Assembly: GCF_001484195.1 (NCBI RefSeq)
Contig: NZ_LLYW01000035.1
Coordinates: 1-64,000 of the forward strand
DNA: 64,000 nucleotides
Direction: 5' to 3'
Source: Thermococcus celericrescens
GTDB taxonomy: Archaea > Methanobacteriota_B > Thermococci > Thermococcales > Thermococcaceae
Of this stretch, positions 45,301 to 53,364 are shown one piece after another. The notes under the pieces are model-generated. The model was not told the origin of the DNA. It did no database searches and saw only the letters and a program-made list of their open reading frames with translations. A program made the translations under genes and the position numbers. Positions within the stretch are counted from its first letter, which is position 1. Every line of letters starts with the position of its first letter.

Positions 45301-46071
45301 ATGGAGATAGCGTGGAACGAAGTGGCCCTTGAGATGGCCCGAGAGGTTGAGAAGGTTGTGATGCCCCTCTTCGGAACCCCCGAGGCAGGGAAGACCGTGG
45401 GGACGAACGTGAGCGGGGACGTGACGAAATACGTTGACAAGGTCGCAGAGGACGTGGTCATCGGCCGTCTCGAGCCCCTGGGCGTCAACCTGGTGAGCGA
45501 GGAGATAGGCTTCATAGACAACGGGAGCGACTATACGGTTGTGGTTGATCCCATAGACGGTTCCTACAACTTCGCCGCCGGAATACCGATATTCGCCTTC
45601 AGCTTTGCGGTCTTCAGGGGGAAGGAACCCGTTTACGGCGCCATCTACGAATTCGTGCCGAAGCACTTCTACGAAGCGGTGCCGGGAAGGGGTGCGTTCA
45701 TGAACGGCAGGCGGATAACGGTCAGGAAGCCGGAGCGTGGGAAAGAGGCCCTGAGCTTCTACACGCGCGGAAGGTGTACCGGACTGATAAAGAGGGTCAA
45801 ACGCGTTCGCGTCCTCGGGGCGATAGCCGTTGAGCTTACCTACCTGGCAAAGGGGGCCCTCGATGGCGTTATGGATATCCGGAACTACGTCCGCCCGACG
45901 GATATAGCCGCCGGCGTGCTGATAGCGAAGGAGGCGGGGGCTATCGTGACCGACGGGACGGGAAGGGAGCTGGAGATACACCTGAGCGCGACCGAGCAGA
46001 CGAACATAATAGCCGTGAACGACCGCTACCTGCTCGATATGATAATGGAGGAGCTGGAAAATGGGCGTTGA
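45301..46071 (+). CDS. Inositol-1-monophosphatase / fructose-1,6-bisphosphatase
   Basis: 256 residues with the metal site SEEIGF, DPIDGSYNFAAGIP and the C-terminal PTDIAAGVLIAKEAGAIV. Archaeal members have both inositol-monophosphatase and FBPase activity and can supply inositol for the heat solute di-myo-inositol phosphate. ATG 45301 follows GGGTGGT; it overlaps the rhomboid gene by 11 bases. Confidence 0.92.
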   Translation: MEIAWNEVALEMAREVEKVVMPLFGTPEAGKTVGTNVSGDVTKYVDKVAEDVVIGRLEPLGVNLVSEEIGFIDNGSDYTVVVDPIDGSYNFAAGIPIFAFSFAVFRGKEPVYGAIYEFVPKHFYEAVPGRGAFMNGRRITVRKPERGKEALSFYTRGRCTGLIKRVKRVRVLGAIAVELTYLAKGALDGVMDIRNYVRPTDIAAGVLIAKEAGAIVTDGTGRELEIHLSATEQTNIIAVNDRYLLDMIMEELENGR

Positions 46072-46678
46072 AAGGTATTTCTACCGCTACGGAAAGGCGA
46101 CGTTCACGCTATTCCTGATAAACGTGGCTGTTTACGTGGTCGAGTCTATCCTCAGCGGAAACCCGCTCAGCATAAACATCCGCGTTCTGCAACTCCTCGG
46201 CCAGTGGAACTACGCCGTCCTCAACTACGGCTGGTGGTGGCAGCTCATCACCGCGATGTTCGTGCACGTCGGCATACTCCACATAGGCTTCAACATGTAC
46301 TTCCTCCTGATGATGGGCAGGCAGCTAGAGGGCATACTCGGGCCGAAGAGGCTCGTCATGGTTTACCTCGTCTCGGGCCTTGCCGGGAACCTGCTGACGC
46401 TTCTCCTGTTGCCCCCTAACTCGGTCAGTGCGGGGGCGAGCGGGGCGCTCTTCGGCATAGTCGGAACGCTGATAGTCATCATGGGTGTCGTCGGGGGCAA
46501 CATGCAGGGGGCGTTAATAAACGCCTTCGTGCTCTTCCTGATAAACAGCCTCCTGCCGAGCGTCAACGTCTACGCCCACCTCGGCGGTCTCGTCGTCGGG
46601 ATGGCCGTGGGCTACTACTACGGCAAACGGATTAAGAGGCACCTGATGGCGAGGATGTATGGGTACGGGTATTATTAG
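46061..46678 (+). CDS. Rhomboid-family intramembrane serine protease
   Basis: 205 residues, six helices. The catalytic Ser is in SAGASGALFG (~residue 127) and His in YAHLGGLVVG (~residue 172); WWQLITAMFVHVGILHIGFNM forms the L1 region. All residues of an active rhomboid are present. Substrate unknown. Confidence 0.93.
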   Translation: MGVERYFYRYGKATFTLFLINVAVYVVESILSGNPLSINIRVLQLLGQWNYAVLNYGWWWQLITAMFVHVGILHIGFNMYFLLMMGRQLEGILGPKRLVMVYLVSGLAGNLLTLLLLPPNSVSAGASGALFGIVGTLIVIMGVVGGNMQGALINAFVLFLINSLLPSVNVYAHLGGLVVGMAVGYYYGKRIKRHLMARMYGYGYY

Positions 46679-46693
46679 GACCATCGCCGAAAG

Positions 46694-46702
46694 ATTTAAA
46701 AA
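46694..46702 (+). promoter_or_regulatory. TATA box of tRNA-Met
   Basis: ATTTAAAAA, ~42 bases before the tRNA, would give a 5' leader of about 14 bases. Confidence 0.5.
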
Positions 46703-46739
46703 TGCCCCCCTGGAGGTATAGGTCGAGCGCTCGGGTTGT

Positions 46740-46847
46740 GCCGGGGTAGCTTAGCCTGGTCAGAGCGCTCGGCTCATAGGGCCGCTCCCCTTCGGGGGAG
46801 CCTGAGAAACCGAGAGGTCCGGGGTTCAAAGCCCCGCCCCGGCACCA
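46740..46847 (+). tRNA. tRNA-Met (CAU, elongator type) with intron
   Basis: Acceptor GCCGGGG/CCCCGGC with encoded CCA. Anticodon stem CTCGG (46768-46772) with CCGAG (46810-46814). The loop starts CTCATA and is interrupted after A37 by a ~30-base intron (46779-46808) that contains its own hairpin CTCCCC-TTC-GGGGGAG, fitting a bulge-helix-bulge splice site. The absence of the initiator-type GGG/CCC anticodon stem points to the elongator. tRNA-Ile2 (CAU) is the alternative. Confidence 0.92.
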
Positions 46848-46942
46848 CATTCACACCCGAAGCTGAGTACACCCAACGTGTTTTTAACTGATGGTCAGGG
46901 GGAGCAATTCCAGATTCTGGTGGACGATTCTCGAACCGGTTA
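46848..46942 (+). other. Flank between tRNA-Met and tnpB copy C
   Basis: A short frame from ATG 46891 (MVRGSNSRFWWTILEPVTFFF, stop at ~46954) runs into the element's left end. It could be the N-terminus of the membrane protein whose C-terminus is found at 48268, but it is too short to prove. Confidence 0.25.
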
Positions 46943-48267
46943 CTTTTTTCTTCTGAAGGCCTTGTCCTTTAGGGTGGGGATGCAGTGATTGGGAGACCAG
47001 CCTGAAGGCAGGAAAGCAAAACTATTTTAAAGCCTAAGAACAATACCATACCTTAGAATGAAGCGGTCAATAACGGTAAAACTCCAGCCCTCAAAAACCC
47101 AAGAGAAACATTCAAATCCGAAATAGGCTCGGCAACGGTTCAACAAATCTGCAGGAAGAACGCCGAAAGCTGGAGAAGCTTCTTCTCCCTCCTAAGGAAC
47201 AAACGGAACGGAGAATTACCAGAGTGGTTCAAGCCAAAACCACCAAACTACATCAAGGGAGAAGGCTTAATAGTCCTCAGAAACGACCAATACAAAATTG
47301 AAGGAAACAAACTAATCCTCAAAGGCCTCGGAAAGTTCAAACGCCTCGAAATTCAATTCAAGGGGAGAATACACTTAAAGGGCAAGCAAGGGCGATTAGA
47401 AATAACTTACGACACCGTTAAGCGGAAATGGTATGCTCACGTGAGCTACACGGTGGAGGAGAAGCTAATCAATGGTGAGTGGGTCAAGCTTCCAAGACAA
47501 CCCTTAGGCAACCTTTCAGCGGGAATTGACCTTGGAGTAAACAATTTGATAGCCGTTTACGTTGAGAACGGGGAAAGCTTCTTAGTGAACGGGAGACCGC
47601 TCAAGAGCATTGATTTTTACTGGCGGAAGAGGATTGCAGAGTATCAATCCAAAATCAACAAAAGCGGGGCAAAGAAGAGCAGGAAACTCTCAGGAATGCA
47701 CTTGAAGGCTAAACTCCAGGCGAGGCACTACATTAACACGAGGGTGAGGCAAACAGTTGAAAAGCTCTATCGTCTCGGTGTTTCGAGGATTGTTGTTGGC
47801 TATCCGAAGGGCATTAGTAGGAACTCCAGCAAGGGTAAAAAGCAGAATTTTCTCCTCTCCCACGTCTGGCGGTTTAATTACGTTATCAAACGCTTGAAGG
47901 AAGTTGCTGGGGAGTATGATATTCAGGTTTTGGTTGTGGACGAGGTTTTCACGTCTAAGCGTTGCCCCGTTTGCGGGAGGCCCCACGAGGGGGCTCGTTT
48001 TGTCCGGGGTTTGTTTAAGTGTCCCATGATGGGGCTTATCTTCAATTCAGACTTGTTGGGGCGTTTAATATTTTGAAAAAGATTGTCAAAACCATAAACC
48101 CGAGTCTGGGTGGGCTTTACGCTCAGAGGAGGGGTAATTGGGGGAAGACCGTCCCGGAGGGGCTGAAGGCCCACTTTGAGGTAGGCTTTAGTGAAGCCCC
48201 TCAAACCTCTCCGCCATTAGCGAGGGGTTAGGCAAACCCCCGCCCCTCACGGCGGGAAGGAAGTCAG
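46943..48267 (+). mobile_element. IS1341-type element copy C, degenerate
   Basis: The left side shares the TTTTTTCTTCT tract and a CCTTTAGGG-GGGGA hairpin region with copy B. The right end repeats the two stem-loops (GGGGTT/AACCCC, with compensating changes relative to copies A and B) and finishes at GTCAG (48263-48267). It holds a deleted, frameshifted tnpB and no tnpA. Confidence 0.82.
47058..48231 (+). pseudogene. tnpB: tnpB of copy C, internally deleted and frameshifted
   Basis: MKRSITVKLQPSKTQEK is followed directly by TFKSEIGSATVQQICRKNAES in another frame, so ~45-55 residues present in copy B are deleted and the frame is shifted. The central part is intact (GIDLGVNNL; VDEVFTS; CPVCGRPH). 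A second one-base loss at ~48047 (GACTTG|TTGGGG versus GACTTGGTTGGGG in copy A) breaks the RuvC-III motif, after which the original frame resumes to 48231. This copy cannot make active TnpB. Confidence 0.85.
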
Positions 48268-48452
48268 CATACATCCCGACGGGAGAGCTCTACTATCCCT
48301 ACGACCGGCCGCTGGTGATCGCGTGGCTGGCCATGATAGCTGCGACGCTCCTCCTTGAAGCGGCTTATCTGAAGGAAAGAAGGAGAGAAAAGCTCACGGA
48401 ACCGGAAGGCCAAGACCCTTCAGGATCATCCTCAGAGCCAAGAGGGCCATGA
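48268..48452 (+). pseudogene. C-terminal remnant of a membrane protein cut by tnpB copy C
   Basis: An open frame of 60 codons begins at the element boundary without any start codon (YIPTGELYYPYDRPLVIAW...) and includes one hydrophobic helix (IAWLAMIAATLLLEAAY) and a charged tail. It is the 3' end of a gene whose 5' part is missing or reduced to the short frame at 46891. Family not recognised. Its 3' end overlaps the convergent tauE-like gene by 59 bases. Confidence 0.6.
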
Positions 48453-49158
48453 CGACCGCGAAGGCCCTCTTAAGACTGCTCGCCCTCGTCCTCTTCGCTA
48501 TTCTCGCACCGAGCTGGGCGCCGATTATAAGGCCCGGGACGAGGAGAACCAGCCACTGGGTCTCCACGTTGCCCATGGCGTAGTGCTTGAGCGCCCCGGC
48601 CGTTGCGGTGAAAACTATCGCAAAGCTTGAAGTCGCCACCGCGTAGTGTATGGGGAGGCCGAGGTACGTCAGGAAGGGCACGTTGATTATTCCCCCGCCG
48701 ACGCCGAGGAGACCGCTGGCGATTCCCGCGAAGAAACCTCCAATCGGCACCAGCCTGTAGTTGACCTCCACTTCCTCAAGTTTGACCTCACTCGGCTCGG
48801 CCGTCTTCTTCCTGTATATCCTGACAGCGACTATTACAAGGGCGAGACCGAAGATGACCTTCAGCTGGGCGGCACTTATAAAGGAAGTCAGCCACGCACC
48901 GATGTAGGCACCGATTACGGCCGTCGATGCCAGCAGGAGGCTGACCTTGTAGTGTATCCTCTTCTGCCTTGAGTACGCTATCGCCGAGCTGAGGGATGTA
49001 AAGACCACAGCGGCGCTCGACGTTCCGACGGCGTGGTGTATCTCGACGCCGAGGAAGTTGAGCGTCGGGACTATCAGGAATCCACCTCCAAGACCAAAGA
49101 GCGCCGCAAGGATGCCGATGAATACTCCGACCGCGAAGTAGCCGACGTATTTGAGCAA
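48394..49158 (-). CDS. TauE/SafE-family anion exporter (DUF81)
   Basis: 254 residues, about eight helices in two repeated halves, each with a glycine-rich motif (LFGLGGGFLIVPTL at ~20 and LLGVGGGIINVPFL at ~145). TauE/SafE proteins export sulfite, sulfoacetate or related anions. Substrate here unknown. Confidence 0.9.
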   Translation of the reverse strand: MLKYVGYFAVGVFIGILAALFGLGGGFLIVPTLNFLGVEIHHAVGTSSAAVVFTSLSSAIAYSRQKRIHYKVSLLLASTAVIGAYIGAWLTSFISAAQLKVIFGLALVIVAVRIYRKKTAEPSEVKLEEVEVNYRLVPIGGFFAGIASGLLGVGGGIINVPFLTYLGLPIHYAVATSSFAIVFTATAGALKHYAMGNVETQWLVLLVPGLIIGAQLGARIAKRTRASSLKRAFAVVMALLALRMILKGLGLPVP

Positions 49159-49186
49159 GGAATCACCTCCGTCATTGATTGAACAC

Positions 49187-50182
49187 TCACAGTTCGAAGG
49201 CTATCGCCTCTATAAGCTTTATCAGTGCCTCCAGATCAGCCAGATGGAGGGTCTCGACCTCGCTGTGGAGGTACCTCATCGGAACGCTCAAAGCGAGAAC
49301 CTCACTCTTGCCCTGGAAGACTGACGCGTCCGTTCCGCCGCCGGTGACGCCTATCTGGAGAGGGATGTCATTCCTCGACGCTATCTCGGCAACCTTTCTG
49401 GCGAGCTTCCTCGTGTAAATCGCGGAGTTATCAACGGCCCTTATCACCGCTCCCCCGCCGAGGCGGACGTCACCGGTCAGGTCGCCGCAGCAGGCAAAGG
49501 AATCGACGGCGAAGGCGTACTTCGGGGGGTAGTGCTCCGCCAAAAAGCGGGCGCCCTTGAGGCCTATCTCCTCCTGCACGGTGAAGGCGAAAATCCACTT
49601 CCCATCCAAGTCGTGGTCAACCAGATCCTTTATCGCCTCTACGAGGGCGACAACTCCAAACCGGTCGTCCAGCGAACGGGTCGAGACGTAGCGGTTGTTG
49701 AGAACCGCGAAGTGCTTCTTGAAGACTGCATAGTCAAGCACCTTGACCCCAAGCGCTTCCGCCTCCTCCCTGCTCTCAGCACCGATGTCTATGACCAGCC
49801 TGCTCCATGGAACCGTGTCGAACTTCCTTTCGAGGTTTAGGTGCACCGGAAGCGCTCCGATGACCCCGTCGAGCTTCCCGTTCTCAGTTATAACATCAAG
49901 GTGTCTCCCGTAGAGGAGCCTGTCATCTATTCCGCCGATTTTCCTGAAGGTGAGCCTTCCGTCCGGCCTTACGCCTGTTATCAGAAGGCCTATCTCGTCC
50001 ATGTGGGCCATGAAGATGCCCTTAAGCTCGCCCTCGCCGAGCTCGACGACGAGGTTTCCAATCGTGTCAACCGTGTAGTCGGCGTAGGGCTCAAGCCACT
50101 CCTCTATCTTTTCCCGTATCCTTTCCTCATAGCCCGAAATACCGGGGATCCGGGTTATTTCCTTCAGTTCCTCAACAAGCAT
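49187..50182 (-). CDS. M42-family metallo-aminopeptidase (TET type)
   Basis: 331 residues with the di-zinc ligands in FMAHMDEIGL, RSLDDRFGVVA, the catalytic TVQEEIGLKGA and FAVDSFA, and a C-terminal GGGTDASVFQ. Archaeal members form large tetrahedral assemblies that trim peptides. ATG 50182 follows GGTGGTTG; the upstream open frame lacks a ribosome site. Confidence 0.93.
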   Translation of the reverse strand: MLVEELKEITRIPGISGYEERIREKIEEWLEPYADYTVDTIGNLVVELGEGELKGIFMAHMDEIGLLITGVRPDGRLTFRKIGGIDDRLLYGRHLDVITENGKLDGVIGALPVHLNLERKFDTVPWSRLVIDIGAESREEAEALGVKVLDYAVFKKHFAVLNNRYVSTRSLDDRFGVVALVEAIKDLVDHDLDGKWIFAFTVQEEIGLKGARFLAEHYPPKYAFAVDSFACCGDLTGDVRLGGGAVIRAVDNSAIYTRKLARKVAEIASRNDIPLQIGVTGGGTDASVFQGKSEVLALSVPMRYLHSEVETLHLADLEALIKLIEAIAFEL

Positions 50183-50192
50183 CACAACCACC

Positions 50193-51194
50193 TCAAAGCA
50201 TCTTAACCCCCTCTGGGGAACGTATCTCAACCACTTCACGGTTCACGAGCGTCTCAGGGACTTCCCCGCGGAGAACCGCGAGGAGATTCCTAACGGCCTG
50301 GAAGCCCATGTCCTCCATGGCCTCCCTCGAAAGGCCAGCGTGGTGAGGAGTTAGAACGGTTTCCCACTCGTGTTCAAAGAGTTCGTGCTCCTGAATGGGT
50401 TCGTTCTCGAAAACGTCCGTTGCATAGCCCTTCAGCTTTCCTTCCTCGATGGCCTTCACGAGGGCCTTCTCATCAACGAGCGTTCCGCGGCCAATATTGA
50501 CGAGGTATTTGCCTTCGAGGAGCCCCAGCCTCTCCTCGTTTATGATGTGGTATGTCTCCGGTGTGGATGGCAGGGCCAAAATCACGATATCGCTCTCCCT
50601 CAGGACGTCCTCAAGGGGCATGTAAATGGCTTCAACCTCTTCCTCCACCTCGGGCTTCCGCGAGCGGGACCAGTAGAGTATCTCCGTCCCCATGACCTTC
50701 ATTCTCCTCGCTATGGCCTTTCCAATGGCACCCATGCCGAGAATTCCAACTTTTTTCCCATAGACCGTTTCTATGTCCCTGAATTCGCTCCAGACGGTTC
50801 TGTGGGAGTCCCACTTCCCGGCACGGATGAACTTGTCGGAGTAGGCTATCTTCCTGAGGAGTGCTATGATCAGGCCAACGGCGAACTCCGCAACGGCCTC
50901 GCTCAGGACACCGGAAACCTTGGTGACGTATATTCCCCTTTCGGTTGCAGCTTTAACGTCAACGTGGTCGTAGCCGGCGGAATGACAGCTGATGACCTTT
51001 AACCGCTCGGCACTCTCGATGACTTCGCGCGGAAACCTGTTCAGCGGGGAGATTATGACGCCATCAAACTCGCCTATCCTTTCTTTGAGTTCATCGACGC
51101 TTGGATACAGGATAAATTCGACGTCCGCGTATTTCCTGAGCTCCTCAACGGGCTTGCTCTTCATCTTAAAGAGAACGGCCACCCTAGGCCTCAT
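50193..51194 (-). CDS. D-isomer specific 2-hydroxyacid dehydrogenase
   Basis: 333 residues with the NAD(P) motif GILGMGAIGKAIARRM (~residues 148-163) and the catalytic Arg, Glu and His in NIGRGTLVDEKAL, ENEP and TPHHAGLS. It resembles archaeal glyoxylate/hydroxypyruvate reductases, but the substrate cannot be fixed from sequence. It lies ten bases upstream of the M42 gene on the same strand. Confidence 0.9.
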   Translation of the reverse strand: MRPRVAVLFKMKSKPVEELRKYADVEFILYPSVDELKERIGEFDGVIISPLNRFPREVIESAERLKVISCHSAGYDHVDVKAATERGIYVTKVSGVLSEAVAEFAVGLIIALLRKIAYSDKFIRAGKWDSHRTVWSEFRDIETVYGKKVGILGMGAIGKAIARRMKVMGTEILYWSRSRKPEVEEEVEAIYMPLEDVLRESDIVILALPSTPETYHIINEERLGLLEGKYLVNIGRGTLVDEKALVKAIEEGKLKGYATDVFENEPIQEHELFEHEWETVLTPHHAGLSREAMEDMGFQAVRNLLAVLRGEVPETLVNREVVEIRSPEGVKML

Positions 51195-51319
51195 GGTATC
51201 ACCTTAAGATGCTTATCGAAACGACCCTAATAAGGTTTTTGCATGGGATTTGTCAAAAAGCCGAGCCGCCACCGGGAAAACTTAAAAACTTTTTCGGTTT
51301 CTCCCTCTAGGTGGTGCAG

Positions 51320-52768
51320 ATGAGTAAGGTTGAGCGGAAGAAATGGAGCGAGAATTTCAGCGAGTGGTACAACGAACTTATCGAGACCGCTGGAATCCAG
51401 GACAAGCGTTATCCTGTCAAGGGAATGAACATCTGGCTCCCCTACGGCCTCAAGATAATGAGAAACATCGAACGCTTCGTCCATTCCGAGATGGAGAGAA
51501 CGGGCCACGATGAGGTTCTGTTCCCGGCGCTCATCCCTGAAACCGAGTTCCAGAAGGAGGCTGATCACATAGCGGGCTTCGAGGGCGAGGTCTTCTGGGT
51601 CACCCACGCGGGCCACGACCCGCTCGATATCAGGCTGATCCTCAGACCGACGAGCGAGACCGCTATGTACTCGATGTTTTCCCTCTGGGTGCGCTCACAC
51701 GCCGACCTGCCCTTCAAGGTTTACCAGATAGTCAACACGTACCGCTACGAGACCAAGCACACAAGGCCCCTCATCCGCGTCCGTGAGATAAGCAGGTTCT
51801 TTGAGGCCCACACGGCCCACGACAGCTATGAGGACGCCGAGAGACAGATAAAGGAGGACCTCGAGATATTTGACAACCTCGCGAGGTTCCTTGCGATACC
51901 GTACATAATCTCCAAGAGACCCGACTGGGACAAGTTCCCCGGCGCTTACTACTCCCTCGGCGCCGAGGTCATGATGCCCGACGGCAGGACGCTGCAGATT
52001 GGAACCATGCACAATTACCGCCAGAACTTCGCGAAGGCATACAACATCCAGTACGAGACCGAAACCGGCGACCACAAGTACGCTCACCAGACGACGTTCG
52101 GAATGAGCGAGCGCCTTTTGGCAGCGGTCATAGCCATACACGGCGACGACAGGGGAATGGTTCTGCCCCCCACTATAGCCCCGATACAGGTCGTAATCGT
52201 GCCGATTCCCAAGAAGGATGCCGAGGCCGACGTCTTCGCCTACGCCCGTGAGATAGCGGAGGGGCTGAGGGCAGCGGGAATAAGGGTTCACATTGACGAG
52301 CGCGACATAAGGCCCGGCAGGAAGTTCTACGACTGGGAGCTCAAGGGGGTTCCCCTCCGCATAGAGGTTGGCCCGAGGGACGTTGCCGGCAGGAAGGCAG
52401 TCCTTGCGAGGCGCGATACCCTTGAGAAGCTCGTGGTGGAGCGCGAGGGGATCGTTGAGGAGGTCAGGAAGACCCTGGACGCGATCCACGAGAACCTTCA
52501 CAAACGTGCCGAGGAGTTCCTCGAAAGCCACATAAAGCGCGTCGAGACCATAGAGGAGGCCAAGGCCGTCTTCGAAGACAGACGTGGCATTGTTGAGATC
52601 CCCTGGTGCGGCGAGGAGAGCTGCGGTCTCGAGATGGAGGAAGCCCTCGACGCCAAGATGCTTGGAACGCCCTACCCCGAGGAGAAGGCCAAAGCTCCCG
52701 AAGGCAAGAAGTGTCCCGTCTGCGGCAGGGAGGCCAAGTTCATAGCGAGGTTCGCGAGAACCTACTGA
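51320..52768 (+). CDS. proS: Prolyl-tRNA synthetase (archaeal/eukaryotic type)
   Basis: 482 residues with class II motifs ([47 protein letters not shown]) and the C-terminal zinc domain ([19 protein letters not shown]). Length and zinc domain fit the archaeal type. ATG 51320 follows GGTGGTG, and a TATA (CTTAAAAAC) lies ~30 bases before the leader. Confidence 0.96.
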   Translation: MSKVERKKWSENFSEWYNELIETAGIQDKRYPVKGMNIWLPYGLKIMRNIERFVHSEMERTGHDEVLFPALIPETEFQKEADHIAGFEGEVFWVTHAGHDPLDIRLILRPTSETAMYSMFSLWVRSHADLPFKVYQIVNTYRYETKHTRPLIRVREISRFFEAHTAHDSYEDAERQIKEDLEIFDNLARFLAIPYIISKRPDWDKFPGAYYSLGAEVMMPDGRTLQIGTMHNYRQNFAKAYNIQYETETGDHKYAHQTTFGMSERLLAAVIAIHGDDRGMVLPPTIAPIQVVIVPIPKKDAEADVFAYAREIAEGLRAAGIRVHIDERDIRPGRKFYDWELKGVPLRIEVGPRDVAGRKAVLARRDTLEKLVVEREGIVEEVRKTLDAIHENLHKRAEEFLESHIKRVETIEEAKAVFEDRRGIVEIPWCGEESCGLEMEEALDAKMLGTPYPEEKAKAPEGKKCPVCGREAKFIARFARTY

Positions 52769-52806
52769 ACTTGACTCTCTTTTTTCATCTTGATTCTATG
52801 ATAATG

Positions 52807-52850
52807 CTGACCTTCTCCCTGCCGTGAAAGGCAAGGCTTCCGAGAGAAAA
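52807..52850 (-). repeat. Solo right end of a tnpB element
   Basis: Read on the minus strand, the block GCCTTTCACGGCAGGGAGAA then GGTCAG matches the terminal ~25 bases of copy A at all but about three positions. No tnpB or left end is near. It is either a relic of a lost element or a free-standing omega-RNA-like unit. It lies just after proS. Confidence 0.65.
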
Positions 52851-52871
52851 ATGTAATGAAAAGAGAAAAGA

Positions 52872-53273
52872 TCAGGCATTCTGGGCCTCGAGCCCCTTGA
52901 GGGCATCTTCAAGGAGCGAAATGGCATCCTTGAGGGTAATGTATGCCTTTCTCATGTGAACGATGAACGGGAGCCAGGCCATGTTCTTGGATTCGAGAGG
53001 GTTGCCGTAGGACAGGGCAACCTTGTATTCGGCACTGGCGTTCTCGTAGAGCTGCATTACGGTCTGAAGGGTGGTGTTGTCGATGCCGGCGCTGACGCTC
53101 TCATTGTAGAGCCTGTGGAACTTGGACTCCCCTCCGATGTAGAGGTAGTACCACAGCTTCGTCTGCGTTATTATACTGCCCCTCGAATCCTGGGACTTCG
53201 CCGCGGTTGCAGCCCCCGCAAAGGGGACCATCATAACCACCAAAATGGCAAAGATTGCAGCAACTCTCTTCAT
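52872..53273 (-). CDS. Small secreted protein
   Basis: 133 residues: a clear signal peptide (MKRVAAIFAILVVMMVPFAG, cleavage near AATA-A) and a mature helical domain (RLYNESVSAGIDNTTLQTV; DAISLLEDALKGL) of about 105 residues without cysteines. ATG 53273 follows GGAGGTGGAACC. No family recognised. Divergent from the carbamoyltransferase gene, 91 bases away. Confidence 0.75.
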   Translation of the reverse strand: MKRVAAIFAILVVMMVPFAGAATAAKSQDSRGSIITQTKLWYYLYIGGESKFHRLYNESVSAGIDNTTLQTVMQLYENASAEYKVALSYGNPLESKNMAWLPFIVHMRKAYITLKDAISLLEDALKGLEAQNA

Positions 53274-53364
53274 GGTTCCACCTCCGTCAAATGTATTCAT
53301 CGAGCGGCATTTTTAAATTCTTCCCTCCCCCAACGTTTAAAAAACGAGCATCGAACGAACCACC

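Noticed and set aside
44430-45521. Extended minus-strand frame continuing the glycerol-1-phosphate dehydrogenase frame across the DUF63 gene
   Set aside because: It is antisense to a clear membrane protein, has no ribosome site at its start, and known G1P dehydrogenases begin near 44417.
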